A stretch of 64,000 nt of DNA from Ulva prolifera (taxonomy: Eukaryota; Chlorophyta; Ulvophyceae; Ulvales; Ulvaceae). Of this stretch, positions 27,431-42,299 are shown one piece after another. The translations under genes and the position numbers were made by a program. Numbering within the stretch: position 1 is the first letter of the stretch; the number at the start of each line of letters is the position of its first letter. Location: the NCBI GenBank assembly GCA_023078555.1, contig JALAAN010000010.1, positions 868,001 to 932,000 on the forward strand. Reading direction: 5' to 3'. The notes below the pieces were generated by a model. The model searched no databases, was not told where the DNA came from, and worked only from the letters and a program-made list of their open reading frames with translations.

Positions 27431-29869
27431 CGCGTCACCGACCCAGCTGGCATGCAATGACAAGGATCCCGCACTTTTCCCCGACACCAAGGCATGTCCG
27501 AATCAAACGTATGAGGCTGAAAATTTGTACAGCACCTAGCACGTATATGCAGAAGCTGCTTGCAAAGTTGTGACCACATTGGAGGCTCCTTGAGGTCGTA
27601 GAACGTCGCCGCGTCACCGACCCAGCTGGCATGCAATGACAAGGATCCCGCACTTTTCCCCGACACCAAGGCATGTCCGAATCAAACGTATGAGGCTGAA
27701 AAACTGTACAGCACCCAGCACGTATATGATGAAGCGTCTTGCAAAGTTGTGAACATGTTGAAGGCTCCTTGAGGTCGTAAATTGGCGCCACGTCACCGAC
27801 CCAGCTGGCATGCAATGACAAGGATCCCGCACTTTTCCCCGACACCAAGGCATGTCCGAATCAAACGTATGAGGCTGAAAAATTGTACATCACCTAGCTC
27901 GTATATGATGAAGCGTCTTGCAGAGTTCTGGACATGTTGAAGCCTCCTTGAGGTCGTAGAACGTCGCCGCGTCACCGACCCAGCTGGCATGCAATGACAA
28001 GGATCCCGCAGTTTTCCCCGACACCAAGGCATGTCCGAATCAAACGTATAAGGCTGAGAAATTGTACATCACCTAGCACTTATATGACGAAGCTGCTTGC
28101 AAAGTTGTGACCACATTGGAGGCTCCTTGAGGTTGAAGAACGTCGCCGCGTCACCGACCCAGCTGGCATGCAATGACAAGGATCCCGCACTTTTCCCCGA
28201 CACCAAGGCTTGTCCGAATCATACGTATGAGGCTGAAACGTTGTACAGCACCTGGCACGTATATGCAGAACCTGCTTGCAAAGTTGTGACCACATTGGAG
28301 GCTCCTTGAGGTCGTAGGACGTCGCCGCGTCACCAACACAGCTGGCATGCAATGACAAGGATCCCACAGTTTTCCCCGACACCAAGGCATGTCCGAATCA
28401 AACGTATGAGGCTGAAAAACTGTACAGCACCCAGCACGTATATGATGAAGCGTCTTGCAAAGTTGCGAACATGTTGAAGGCTCCTTGAGGTCGTAAATTG
28501 GTGCCACGTCACCGACCCAGCTGGCATGCAATGACAAGGATCCCGCACTTTTCCCCGACACCAAGGCATGTCCGAATCAAACGTATGAGGCTGAAAAACT
28601 GTACAGCACCCAGCACGTATATGATGAAGCGTCTTGCAAAGTTGTGAACATGTTGAAGGCTCCTTGAGGTCGTAAATTGGCGCCACGTCACCGACCCAGC
28701 TGGCATGCAATGACAAGGATCCCGCACTTTTCCCCGACACCAAGGCATGTCCGAATCAAACGTATGAGGCTGAAAAATTGTACATCACCTAGCTCGTATA
28801 TGATGAAGCGTCTTGCAGAGTTCTGGACATGTTGAAGGCTCCTTGAGGTCGTAGAACGTCGCCGCGTCACCGACCCAGCTGGCATGCAATGACAAGGATC
28901 CCGCAGTTTTCCCCGACACCAAGGCATGTCCAAATCAAACGTATAAGGCTGAGAAATTGTACATCACCTAGCACTTATATGACGAAGCTGCTTGCAAAGT
29001 TGTGACCACATTGGAGGCTCCTTGAGGTTGAAGAACGTCGCCGCGTCACCGACCCAGCTGGCATGCAATGACAAGGATCCCGCACTTTTCCCCGACACCA
29101 AGGCTTGTCCGAATCATACGTATGAGGCTGAAACGTTGTACAGCACCTGGCACGTATATGCAGAACCTGCTTGCAAAGTTGTGACCACATTGGAGGCTCC
29201 TTGAGGTCGTAGGACGTCGCCGCGTCACCAACACAGCTGGCATGCAATGACAAGGATCCCACAGTTTTCCCCGACACCAAGGCATGTCCGAATCAAACGT
29301 ATGAGGCTGAAAAACTGTACAGCACCCAGCACGTATATGATGAAGCGTCTTGCAAAGTTGCGAACATGTTGAAGGCTCCTTGAGGTCGTATATTGGTGCC
29401 ACGTCACCGACCCAGCTGGCATGCAATGACAAGGATCCCGCACTTTTCCCCGACACCAAGGCATGTCCGAATCAAACGTATGAGGCTGAAAAACTGTACA
29501 GCACCCAGCACGTATATGATGAAGCGTCTTGCAAAGTTGTGAACATGTTGAAGGCTCCTTGAGGTCGTAAATTGGCGCCACGTCACCGACCCAGCTGGCA
29601 TGCAATGACAAGGATCCCGCACTTTTCCCCGACACCAAGGCATGTCCGATTCAAACGTATGAGGCTGAAAAATTGTACATCACCTAGCTCGTATATGATG
29701 AAGCGTCTTGCAGAGTTCTGGACATGTTGAAGCCTCCTTGAGGTCGTAGAACGTCGCCGCGTCACCGACCCAGCTGGCATGCAATGACAAGGATCCCGCA
29801 GTTTTCCCCGACACCAAGGCATGTCCGAATCAAACGTATAAGGCTGAGAAATTGTACATCACCTAGCAC

Positions 29870-32800
29870 TTATATGACGAAGCTGCTTGCAAAGTTGTGA
29901 CCACATTGGAGGCTCCTTGAGGTTGAAGAACGTCGCCGCGTCACCGACCCAGCTGGCATGCAATGACAAGGATCCCGCACTTTTCCCCGACACCAAGGCT
30001 TGTCCGAATCATACGTATGAGGCTGAAACGTTGTACAGCACCTGGCACGTATATGCAGAACCTGCTTGCAAAGTTGTGACCACATTGGAGGCTCCTTGAG
30101 GTCGTAGGACGTCGCCGCGTCACCAACACAGCTGGCATGCAATGACAAGGATCCCACAGTTTTCCCCGACACCAAGGCATGTCCGAATCAAACGTATGAG
30201 GCTGAAAAACTGTACAGCACCCAGCACGTATATGATGAAGCGTCTTGCAAAGTTGCGAACATGTTGAAGGCTCCTTGAGGTCGTAAATTGGTGCCACGTC
30301 ACCGACCCAGCTGGCATGCAATGACAAGGATCCCGCACTTTTCCCCGACACCAAGGCATGTCCGAATCAAACGTATGAGGCTGAAAAACTGTACAGCACC
30401 CAGCACGTATATGATGAAGCGTCTTGCAAAGTTGTGAACATGTTGAAGGCTCCTTGAGGTCGTAAATTGGCGCCACGTCACCGACCCAGCTGGCATGCAA
30501 TGACAAGGATCCCGCACTTTTCCCCGACACCAAGGCATGTCCGAATCAAACGTATGAGGCTGAAAAATTGTACATCACCTAGCTCGTATATGATGAAGCG
30601 TCTTGCAGAGTTCTGGACATGTTGAAGGCTCCTTGAGGTCGTAGAACGTCGCCGCGTCACCGACCCAGCTGGCATGCAATGACAAGGATCCCGCAGTTTT
30701 CCCCGACACCAAGGCATGTCCAAATCAAACGTATAAGGCTGAGAAATTGTACATCACCTAGCACTTATATGACGAAGCTGCTTGCAAAGTTGTGACCACA
30801 TTGGAGGCTCCTTGAGGTTGAAGAACGTCGCCGCGTCACCGACCCAGCTGGCATGCAATGACAAGGATCCCGCACTTTTCCCCGACACCAAGGCTTGTCC
30901 GAATCATACGTATGAGGCTGAAACGTTGTACAGCACCTGGCACGTATATGCAGAACCTGCTTGCAAAGTTGTGACCACATTGGAGGCTCCTTGAGGTCGT
31001 AGGACGTCGCCGCGTCACCAACACAGCTGGCATGCAATGACAAGGATCCCACAGTTTTCCCCGACACCAAGGCATGTCCGAATCAAACGTATGAGGCTGA
31101 AAAACTGTACAGCACCCAGCACGTATATGATGAAGCGTCTTGCAAAGTTGCGAACATGTTGAAGGCTCCTTGAGGTCGTATATTGGTGCCACGTCACCGA
31201 CCCAGCTGGCATGCAATGACAAGGATCCCGCACTTTTCCCCGACACCAAGGCATGTCCGAATCAAACGTATGAGGCTGAAAAATTGTACATCACCTAGCT
31301 CGTATATGATGAAGCGTCTTGCAGAGTTCTGGACATGTTGAAGGCTCCTTGAGGTCGTAGAACGTCGCCGCGTCACCGACCCAGCTGGCATGCAATGACA
31401 AGGATCCCGCAGTTTTCCCCGACACCAAGGCATGTCCGAATCAAACGTATGAGGCTGAAACGTTGTACAGCACCTGGCACGTATATGCAGAACCTGCTTG
31501 CAAAGTTGTGACCACATTGGAGGCTCCTTGAGGTCGTAGAACGTCGCCGCGTCACCGACCCAGCTGGCATGCAATGACAAGGATCCCGCAGTTTTCCCCG
31601 ACACCAAGGCATGTCCGAATCAAACGTATGAGGCTGAAAATTTGTACAGCACCTAGCACGTATATGCAGAAGCTGCTTGCAAAATTGTGACCACATTGGA
31701 GGCTCCTTGAGGTCGTAGAACGTCGCCGCGTCACCGACCCAGCTGGCATGCAATGACAAGGATCCCGCACTTTTCCCCGACACCAAGGCATGTCCGAATC
31801 AAACGTATGAGGCTGAAAAACTGTACAGCACCCAGCACGTATATGACGAAGCGTCTTGCAAAGTTGTGAACATGTTGAAGGCTCCTTGAGGTCGTAAATT
31901 GGCGCCACGTCACCAACACAGCTGGCATGCAATGACAAGGATCCCACAGTTTTCCCCGACACCAAGGCATGTCCGAATCAAACGTATGAGGCTGAAAAAT
32001 TGTACATCACCTAGCTCGTATATGATGAAGCGTCTTGCAGAGTTCTGGACATGTTGAAGCCTCCTTGAGGTCGTAGAACGTCGCCGCGTCACCGACCCAG
32101 CTGGCATGCAATGACAAGGATCCCGCAGTTTTCCCCGACACCAAGGCATGTCCGAATCAAACGTATAAGGCTGAGAAATTGTACATCACCTAGCACTTAT
32201 ATGACGAAGCTGCTTGCAAAGTTGTGACCACATTGGAGGCTCCTTGAGGTTGAAGAACGTCGCCGCGTCACCGACCCAGCTGGCATGCAATGACAAGGAT
32301 CCCGCACTTTTCCCCGACACCAAGGCTTGTCCGAATCATACGTATGAGGCTGAAACGTTGTACAGCACCTGGCACGTATATGCAGAACCTGCTTGCAAAG
32401 TTGTGACCACATTGGAGGCTCCTTGAGGTCGTAGGACGTCGCCGCGTCACCAACACAGCTGGCATGCAATGACAAGGATCCCACAGTTTTCCCCGACACC
32501 AAGGCATGTCCGAATCAAACGTATGAGGCTGAAAAACTGTACAGCACCCAGCACGTATATGATGAAGCGTCTTGCAAAGTTGCGAACATGTTGAAGGCTC
32601 CTTGAGGTCGTAAATTGGTGCCACGTCACCGACCCAGCTGGCATGCAATGACAAGGATCCCGCACTTTTCCCCGACACCAAGGCATGTCCGAATCAAACG
32701 TATGAGGCTGAAAAACTGTACAGCACCCAGCACGTATATGATGAAGCGTCTTGCAAAGTTGTGAACATGTTGAAGGCTCCTTGAGGTCGTAAATTGGCGC

Positions 32801-35800
32801 CACGTCACCGACCCAGCTGGCATGCAATGACAAGGATCCCGCACTTTTCCCCGACACCAAGGCATGTCCGAATCAAACGTATGAGGCTGAAAAATTGTAC
32901 ATCACCTAGCTCGTATATGATGAAGCGTCTTGCAGAGTTCTGGACATGTTGAAGGCTCCTTGAGGTCGTAGAACGTCGCCGCGTCACCGACCCAGCTGGC
33001 ATGCAATGACAAGGATCCCGCAGTTTTCCCCGACACCAAGGCATGTCCAAATCAAACGTATAAGGCTGAGAAATTGTACATCACCTAGCACTTATATGAC
33101 GAAGCTGCTTGCAAAGTTGTGACCACATTGGAGGCTCCTTGAGGTTGAAGAACGTCGCCGCGTCACCGACCCAGCTGGCATGCAATGACAAGGATCCCGC
33201 ACTTTTCCCCGACACCAAGGCTTGTCCGAATCATACGTATGAGGCTGAAACGTTGTACAGCACCTGGCACGTATATGCAGAACCTGCTTGCAAAGTTGTG
33301 ACCACATTGGAGGCTCCTTGAGGTCGTAGGACGTCGCCGCGTCACCAACACAGCTGGCATGCAATGACAAGGATCCCACAGTTTTCCCCGACACCAAGGC
33401 ATGTCCGAATCAAACGTATGAGGCTGAAAAACTGTACAGCACCCAGCACGTATATGATGAAGCGTCTTGCAAAGTTGCGAACATGTTGAAGGCTCCTTGA
33501 GGTCGTATATTGGTGCCACGTCACCGACCCAGCTGGCATGCAATGACAAGGATCCCGCACTTTTCCCCGACACCAAGGCATGTCCGAATCAAACGTATGA
33601 GGCTGAAAAATTGTACATCACCTAGCTCGTATATGATGAAGCGTCTTGCAGAGTTCTGGACATGTTGAAGGCTCCTTGAGGTCGTAGAACGTCGCCGCGT
33701 CACCGACCCAGCTGGCATGCAATGACAAGGATCCCGCAGTTTTCCCCGACACCAAGGCATGTCCGAATCAAACGTATGAGGCTGAAACGTTGTACAGCAC
33801 CTGGCACGTATATGCAGAACCTGCTTGCAAAGTTGTGACCACATTGGAGGCTCCTTGAGGTCGTAGAACGTCGCCGCGTCACCGACCCAGCTGGCATGCA
33901 ATGACAAGGATCCCGCAGTTTTCCCCGACACCAAGGCATGTCCGAATCAAACGTATGAGGCTGAAAATTTGTACAGCACCTAGCACGTATATGCAGAAGC
34001 TGCTTGCAAAATTGTGACCACATTGGAGGCTCCTTGAGGTCGTAGAACGTCGCCGCGTCACCGACCCAGCTGGCATGCAATGACAAGGATCCCGCACTTT
34101 TCCCCGACACCAAGGCATGTCCGAATCAAACGTATGAGGCTGAAAAACTGTACAGCACCCAGCACGTATATGACGAAGCGTCTTGCAAAGTTGTGAACAT
34201 GTTGAAGGCTCCTTGAGGTCGTAAATTGGCGCCACGTCACCGACCCAGCTGGCATGCAATGACAAGGATCCCGCACTTTTCCCCGACACCAAGGCATGTC
34301 CGAATCAAACGTATGAGGCTGAAAATTTGTACATCACCTAGCTCGTATATGATGAAGCGTCTTGCAGAGTTCTGGACATGTTGAAGGCTCCTTGAGGTCG
34401 TAGAACGTCGCCGCGTCACCGACCCAGCTGGCATGCAATGACAAGGATCCCGTAGTTTTCCCCGACACCAAGGCATGTCCGAATATAACGTATAAGGCTG
34501 AGAAATTGTACATCACCTAGCACTTATATGACGAAGCTGCTTGCAAAGTTGTGACCACATTGGAGGCTCCTTGAGGTCGTAGAACGTCGCCGCGTCACCG
34601 ACCCAGCTGGCATGCAATGACAAGGATCCCGCAGTTTTCCCCGACACCAAGGCATGTCCGAATCAAACGTATAAGGCTGAGAAATTGTACATCACCTAGC
34701 ACTTATATGACGAAGCTGCTTGCAAAGTTGTGACCACATTGGAGGCTCCTTGAGGTTGAAGAACGTCGCCGCGTCACCGACCCAGCTGGCATGCAATGAC
34801 AAGGATCCCGCACTTTTCCCCGACACCAAGGCTTGTCCGAATCATACGTATGAGGCTGAAACGTTGTACAGCACCTGGCACGTATATGCAGAACCTGCTT
34901 GCAAAGTTGTGACCACATTGGAGGCTCCTTGAGGTCGTAGGACGTCGCCGCGTCCCCAACACAGCTGGCATGCAATGACAAGGATCCCACAGTTTTCCCC
35001 GACACCAAGGCATGTCCGAATCAAACGTATGAGGCTGAAAAACTGTACAGCACCCAGCACGTATATGATGAAGCGTCTTGCAAAGTTGCGAACATGTTGA
35101 AGGCTCCTTGAGGTCGTAAATTGGTGCCACGTCACCGACCCAGCTGGCATGCAATGACAAGGATCCCGCACTTTTCCCCGACACCAAGGCATGTCCGAAT
35201 CAAACGTATGAGGCTGAAAAACTGTACAGCACCCAGCACGTATATGATGAAGCGTCTTGCAAAGTTGTGAACATGTTGAAGGCTCCTTGAGGTCGTAAAT
35301 TGGCGCCACGTCACCGACCCAGCTGGCATGCAATGACAAGGATCCCGCACTTTTCCCCGACACCAAGGCATGTCCGAATCAAACGTATGAGGCTGAAAAA
35401 TTGTACATCACCTAGCTCGTATATGATGAAGCGTCTTGCAGAGTTCTGGACATGTTGAAGGCTCCTTGAGGTCGTAGAACGTCGCCGCGTCACCGACCCA
35501 GCTGGCATGCAATGACAAGGATCCCGCAGTTTTCCCCGACACCAAGGCATGTCCAAATCAAACGTATAAGGCTGAGAAATTGTACATCACCTAGCACTTA
35601 TATGACGAAGCTGCTTGCAAAGTTGTGACCACATTGGAGGCTCCTTGAGGTTGAAGAACGTCGCCGCGTCACCGACCCAGCTGGCATGCAATGACAAGGA
35701 TCCCGCACTTTTCCCCGACACCAAGGCTTGTCCGAATCATACGTATGAGGCTGAAACGTTGTACAGCACCTGGCACGTATATGCAGAACCTGCTTGCAAA

Positions 35801-38800
35801 GTTGTGACCACATTGGAGGCTCCTTGAGGTCGTAGGACGTCGCCGCGTCACCAACACAGCTGGCATGCAATGACAAGGATCCCACAGTTTTCCCCGACAC
35901 CAAGGCATGTCCGAATCAAACGTATGAGGCTGAAAAACTGTACAGCACCCAGCACGTATATGATGAAGCGTCTTGCAAAGTTGCGAACATGTTGAAGGCT
36001 CCTTGAGGTCGTATATTGGTGCCACGTCACCGACCCAGCTGGCATGCAATGACAAGGATCCCGCACTTTTCCCCGACACCAAGGCATGTCCGAATCAAAC
36101 GTATGAGGCTGAAAAATTGTACATCACCTAGCTCGTATATGATGAAGCGTCTTGCAGAGTTCTGGACATGTTGAAGGCTCCTTGAGGTCGTAGAACGTCG
36201 CCGCGTCACCGACCCAGCTGGCATGCAATGACAAGGATCCCGCAGTTTTCCCCGACACCAAGGCATGTCCGAATCAAACGTATGAGGCTGAAACGTTGTA
36301 CAGCACCTGGCACGTATATGCAGAACCTGCTTGCAAAGTTGTGACCACATTGGAGGCTCCTTGAGGTCGTAGAACGTCGCCGCGTCACCGACCCAGCTGG
36401 CATGCAATGACAAGGATCCCGCAGTTTTCCCCGACACCAAGGCATGTCCGAATCAAACGTATGAGGCTGAAAATTTGTACAGCACCTAGCACGTATATGC
36501 AGAAGCTGCTTGCAAAATTGTGACCACATTGGAGGCTCCTTGAGGTCGTAGAACGTCGCCGCGTCACCGACCCAGCTGGCATGCAATGACAAGGATCCCG
36601 CACTTTTCCCCGACACCAAGGCATGTCCGAATCAAACGTATGAGGCTGAAAAACTGTACAGCACCCAGCACGTATATGACGAAGCGTCTTGCAAAGTTGT
36701 GAACATGTTGAAGGCTCCTTGAGGTCGTAAATTGGCGCCACGTCACCAACACAGCTGGCATGCAATGACAAGGATCCCACAGTTTTCCCCGACACCAAGG
36801 CATGTCCGAATCAAACGTATGAGGCTGAAAAATTGTACATCACCTAGCTCGTATATGATGAAGCGTCTTGCAGAGTTCTGGACATGTTGAAGCCTCCTTG
36901 AGGTCGTAGAACGTCGCCGCGTCACCGACCCAGCTGGCATGCAATGACAAGGATCCCGCAGTTTTCCCCGACACCAAGGCATGTCCGAATCAAACGTATA
37001 AGGCTGAGAAATTGTACATCACCTAGCACTTATATGACGAAGCTGCTTGCAAAGTTGTGACCACATTGGAGGCTCCTTGAGGTTGAAGAACGTCGCCGCG
37101 TCACCGACCCAGCTGGCATGCAATGACAAGGATCCCGCACTTTTCCCCGACACCAAGGCTTGTCCGAATCATACGTATGAGGCTGAAACGTTGTACAGCA
37201 CCTGGCACGTATATGCAGAACCTGCTTGCAAAGTTGTGACCACATTGGAGGCTCCTTGAGGTCGTAGGACGTCGCCGCGTCACCAACACAGCTGGCATGC
37301 AATGACAAGGATCCCACAGTTTTCCCCGACACCAAGGCATGTCCGAATCAAACGTATGAGGCTGAAAAACTGTACAGCACCCAGCACGTATATGATGAAG
37401 CGTCTTGCAAAGTTGCGAACATGTTGAAGGCTCCTTGAGGTCGTAAATTGGTGCCACGTCACCGACCCAGCTGGCATGCAATGACAAGGATCCCGCACTT
37501 TTCCCCGACACCAAGGCATGTCCGAATCAAACGTATGAGGCTGAAAAACTGTACAGCACCCAGCACGTATATGATGAAGCGTCTTGCAAAGTTGTGAACA
37601 TGTTGAAGGCTCCTTGAGGTCGTAAATTGGCGCCACGTCACCGACCCAGCTGGCATGCAATGACAAGGATCCCGCACTTTTCCCCGACACCAAGGCATGT
37701 CCGAATCAAACGTATGAGGCTGAAAAATTGTACATCACCTAGCTCGTATATGATGAAGCGTCTTGCAGAGTTCTGGACATGTTGAAGGCTCCTTGAGGTC
37801 GTAGAACGTCGCCGCGTCACCGACCCAGCTGGCATGCAATGACAAGGATCCCGCAGTTTTCCCCGACACCAAGGCATGTCCAAATCAAACGTATAAGGCT
37901 GAGAAATTGTACATCACCTAGCACTTATATGACGAAGCTGCTTGCAAAGTTGTGACCACATTGGAGGCTCCTTGAGGTTGAAGAACGTCGCCGCGTCACC
38001 GACCCAGCTGGCATGCAATGACAAGGATCCCGCACTTTTCCCCGACACCAAGGCTTGTCCGAATCATACGTATGAGGCTGAAACGTTGTACAGCACCTGG
38101 CACGTATATGCAGAACCTGCTTGCAAAGTTGTGACCACATTGGAGGCTCCTTGAGGTCGTAGGACGTCGCCGCGTCACCAACACAGCTGGCATGCAATGA
38201 CAAGGATCCCACAGTTTTCCCCGACACCAAGGCATGTCCGAATCAAACGTATGAGGCTGAAAAACTGTACAGCACCCAGCACGTATATGATGAAGCGTCT
38301 TGCAAAGTTGCGAACATGTTGAAGGCTCCTTGAGGTCGTATATTGGTGCCACGTCACCGACCCAGCTGGCATGCAATGACAAGGATCCCGCACTTTTCCC
38401 CGACACCAAGGCATGTCCGAATCAAACGTATGAGGCTGAAAAATTGTACATCACCTAGCTCGTATATGATGAAGCGTCTTGCAGAGTTCTGGACATGTTG
38501 AAGGCTCCTTGAGGTCGTAGAACGTCGCCGCGTCACCGACCCAGCTGGCATGCAATGACAAGGATCCCGCAGTTTTCCCCGACACCAAGGCATGTCCGAA
38601 TCAAACGTATGAGGCTGAAACGTTGTACAGCACCTGGCACGTATATGCAGAACCTGCTTGCAAAGTTGTGACCACATTGGAGGCTCCTTGAGGTCGTAGA
38701 ACGTCGCCGCGTCACCGACCCAGCTGGCATGCAATGACAAGGATCCCGCAGTTTTCCCCGACACCAAGGCATGTCCGAATCAAACGTATGAGGCTGAAAA

Positions 38801-40850
38801 TTTGTACAGCACCTAGCACGTATATGCAGAAGCTGCTTGCAAAATTGTGACCACATTGGAGGCTCCTTGAGGTCGTAGAACGTCGCCGCGTCACCGACCC
38901 AGCTGGCATGCAATGACAAGGATCCCGCACTTTTCCCCGACACCAAGGCATGTCCGAATCAAACGTATGAGGCTGAAAAACTGTACAGCACCCAGCACGT
39001 ATATGACGAAGCGTCTTGCAAAGTTGTGAACATGTTGAAGGCTCCTTGAGGTCGTAAATTGGCGCCACGTCACCGACCCAGCTGGCATGCAATGACAAGG
39101 ATCCCGCACTTTTCCCCGACACCAAGGCATGTCCGAATCAAACGTATGAGGCTGAAAATTTGTACATCACCTAGCTCGTATATGATGAAGCGTCTTGCAG
39201 AGTTCTGGACATGTTGAAGGCTCCTTGAGGTCGTAGAACGTCGCCGCGTCACCGACCCAGCTGGCATGCAATGACAAGGATCCCGTAGTTTTCCCCGACA
39301 CCAAGGCATGTCCGAATATAACGTATAAGGCTGAGAAATTGTACATCACCTAGCACTTATATGACGAAGCTGCTTGCAAAGTTGTGACCACATTGGAGGC
39401 TCCTTGAGGTCGTAGAACGTCGCCGCGTCACCGACCCAGCTGGCATGCAATGACAAGGATCCCGCAGTTTTCCCCGACACCAAGGCATGTCCGAATCAAA
39501 CGTATAAGGCTGAGAAATTGTACATCACCTAGCACTTATATGACGAAGCTGCTTGCAAAGTTGTGACCACATTGGAGGCTCCTTGAGGTTGAAGAACGTC
39601 GCCGCGTCACCGACCCAGCTGGCATGCAATGACAAGGATCCCGCACTTTTCCCCGACACCAAGGCTTGTCCGAATCATACGTATGAGGCTGAAACGTTGT
39701 ACAGCACCTGGCACGTATATGCAGAACCTGCTTGCAAAGTTGTGACCACATTGGAGGCTCCTTGAGGTCGTAGGACGTCGCCGCGTCCCCAACACAGCTG
39801 GCATGCAATGACAAGGATCCCACAGTTTTCCCCGACACCAAGGCATGTCCGAATCAAACGTATGAGGCTGAAAAACTGTACAGCACCCAGCACGTATATG
39901 ATGAAGCGTCTTGCAAAGTTGCGAACATGTTGAAGGCTCCTTGAGGTCGTAAATTGGTGCCACGTCACCGACCCAGCTGGCATGCAATGACAAGGATCCC
40001 GCACTTTTCCCCGACACCAAGGCATGTCCGAATCAAACGTATGAGGCTGAAAAACTGTACAGCACCCAGCACGTATATGATGAAGCGTCTTGCAAAGTTG
40101 TGAACATGTTGAAGGCTCCTTGAGGTCGTAAATTGGCGCCACGTCACCGACCCAGCTGGCATGCAATGACAAGGATCCCGCACTTTTCCCCGACACCAAG
40201 GCATGTCCGAATCAAACGTATGAGGCTGAAAAATTGTACATCACCTAGCTCGTATATGATGAAGCGTCTTGCAGAGTTCTGGACATGTTGAAGGCTCCTT
40301 GAGGTCGTAGAACGTCGCCGCGTCACCGACCCAGCTGGCATGCAATGACAAGGATCCCGCAGTTTTCCCCGACACCAAGGCATGTCCGAATCAAACGTAT
40401 AAGGCTGAGAAATTGTACATCACCTAGCACTTATATGACGAAGCTGCTTGCAAAGTTGTGACCACATTGGAGGCTCCTTGAGGTTGAAGAATGTCGCCGC
40501 GTCACCGACCCAGCTGGCATGCAATGACAAGGATCCCGCACTTTTCCCCGACACCAAGGCTTGTCCGAATCATACGTATGAGGCTGAAACGTTGTACAGC
40601 ACCTGGCACGTATATGCAGAACCTGCTTGCAAAGTTGTGACCACATTGGAGGCTCCTTGAGGTCGTAGGACGTCGCCGCGTCACCAACACAGCTGGCATG
40701 CAATGACAAGGATCCCACAGTTTTCCCCGACACCAAGGCATGTCCGAATCAAACGTATGAGGCTGAAAAACTGTACAGCACCCAGCACGTATATGATGAA
40801 GCGTCTTGCAAAGTTGCGAACATGTTGAAGGCTCCTTGAGGTCGTAAATT
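29870..40850 (+). repeat. Satellite B nested higher-order repeat, 4,833 bp (27 monomers), two copies plus a partial third
   Basis: The segment 29,870-34,702 recurs at 34,703-39,535 and begins again at 39,536, the last match fading near 40,850. Within it, a 5-monomer unit of 895 bp recurs (landmarks at 28,080, 28,975, 29,870 and 30,765), and a 13-monomer block of 2,327 bp recurs (30,765 against 33,092). Shared rare changes confirm the large copies: CCGTAGTTTTCCCC at 34,450 and 39,283, and CCGAATATAACG at 34,490 and 39,323. This is a three-level hierarchy, 5 within 13 within 27 monomers. Confidence 0.85.
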
Positions 40851-42299
40851 GGTGCCACGTCACCGACCCAGCTGGCATGCAATGACAAGGATCCCGCACT
40901 TTTCCCCGACACCAAGGCATGTCCGAATCAAACGTATGAGGCTGAAAAACTGTACAGCACCCAGCACGTATATGATGAAGCGTCTTGCAAAGTTGTGAAC
41001 ATGTTGAAGGCTCCTTGAGGTCGTAAATTGGCGCCACGTCACCGACCCAGCTGGCATGCAATGACAAGGATCCCGCACTTTTCCCCGACACCAAGGCATG
41101 TCCGAATCAAACGTATGAGGCTGAAAAATTGTACATCACCTAGCTCGTATATGATGAAGCGTCTTGCAGAGTTCTGGACATGTTGAAGGCTCCTTGAGGT
41201 CGTAGAACGTCGCCGCGTCACCGACCCAGCTGGCATGCAATGACAAGGATCCCGCAGTTTTCCCCGACACCAAGGCATGTCCGAATCAAACGTATAAGGC
41301 TGAGAAATTGTACATCACCTAGCACTTATATGACGAAGCTGCTTGCAAAGTTGTGACCACATTGGAGGCTCCTTGAGGTTGAAGAACGTCGCCGCGTCAC
41401 CGACCCAGCTGGCATGCAATGACAAGGATCCCGCACTTTTCCCCGACACCAAGGCTTGTCCGAATCATACGTATGAGGCTGAAACGTTGTACAGCACCTG
41501 GCACGTATATGCAGAACCTGCTTGCAAAGTTGTGACCACATTGGAGGCTCCTTGAGGTCGTAGGACGTCGCCGCGTCACCAACACAGCTGGCATGCAATG
41601 ACAAGGATCCCACAGTTTTCCCCGACACCAAGGCATGTCCGAATCAAACGTATGAGGCTGAAAAACTGTACAGCACCCAGCACGTATATGATGAAGCGTC
41701 TTGCAAAGTTGCGAACATGTTGAAGGCTCCTTGAGGTCGTAAATTGGTGCCACGTCACCGACCCAGCTGGCATGCAATGACAAGGATCCCGCACTTTTCC
41801 CCGACACCAAGGCATGTCCGAATCAAACGTATGAGGCTGAAAAATTGTACATCACCTAGCTCGTATATGATGAAGCGTCTTGCAGAGTTCTGGACATGTT
41901 GAAGGCTCCTTGAGGTCGTAGAACGTCGCCGCGTCACCGACCCAGCTGGCATGCAATGACAAGGATCCCGCAGTTTTCCCCGACACCAAGGCATGTCCGA
42001 ATCAAACGTATGAGGCTGAAACGTTGTACAGCACCTGGCACGTATATGCAGAAGCTGCTTGCAAAGTTGTGACCACATTGGAGGCTCCTTGAGGTCGTAG
42101 AACGTCGCCGCGTCACCGACCCAGCTGGCATGCAATGACAAGGATCCCGCAGTTTTCCCCGACACCAAGGCATGTCCGAATCAAACGTATGAGGCTGAAA
42201 ATTTGTACAGCACCTAGCACGTATATGCAGAAGCTGCTTGCAAAGTTGTGACCACATTGGAGGCTCCTTGAGGTCGTAGAACGTCGCCGCGTCACCGAC

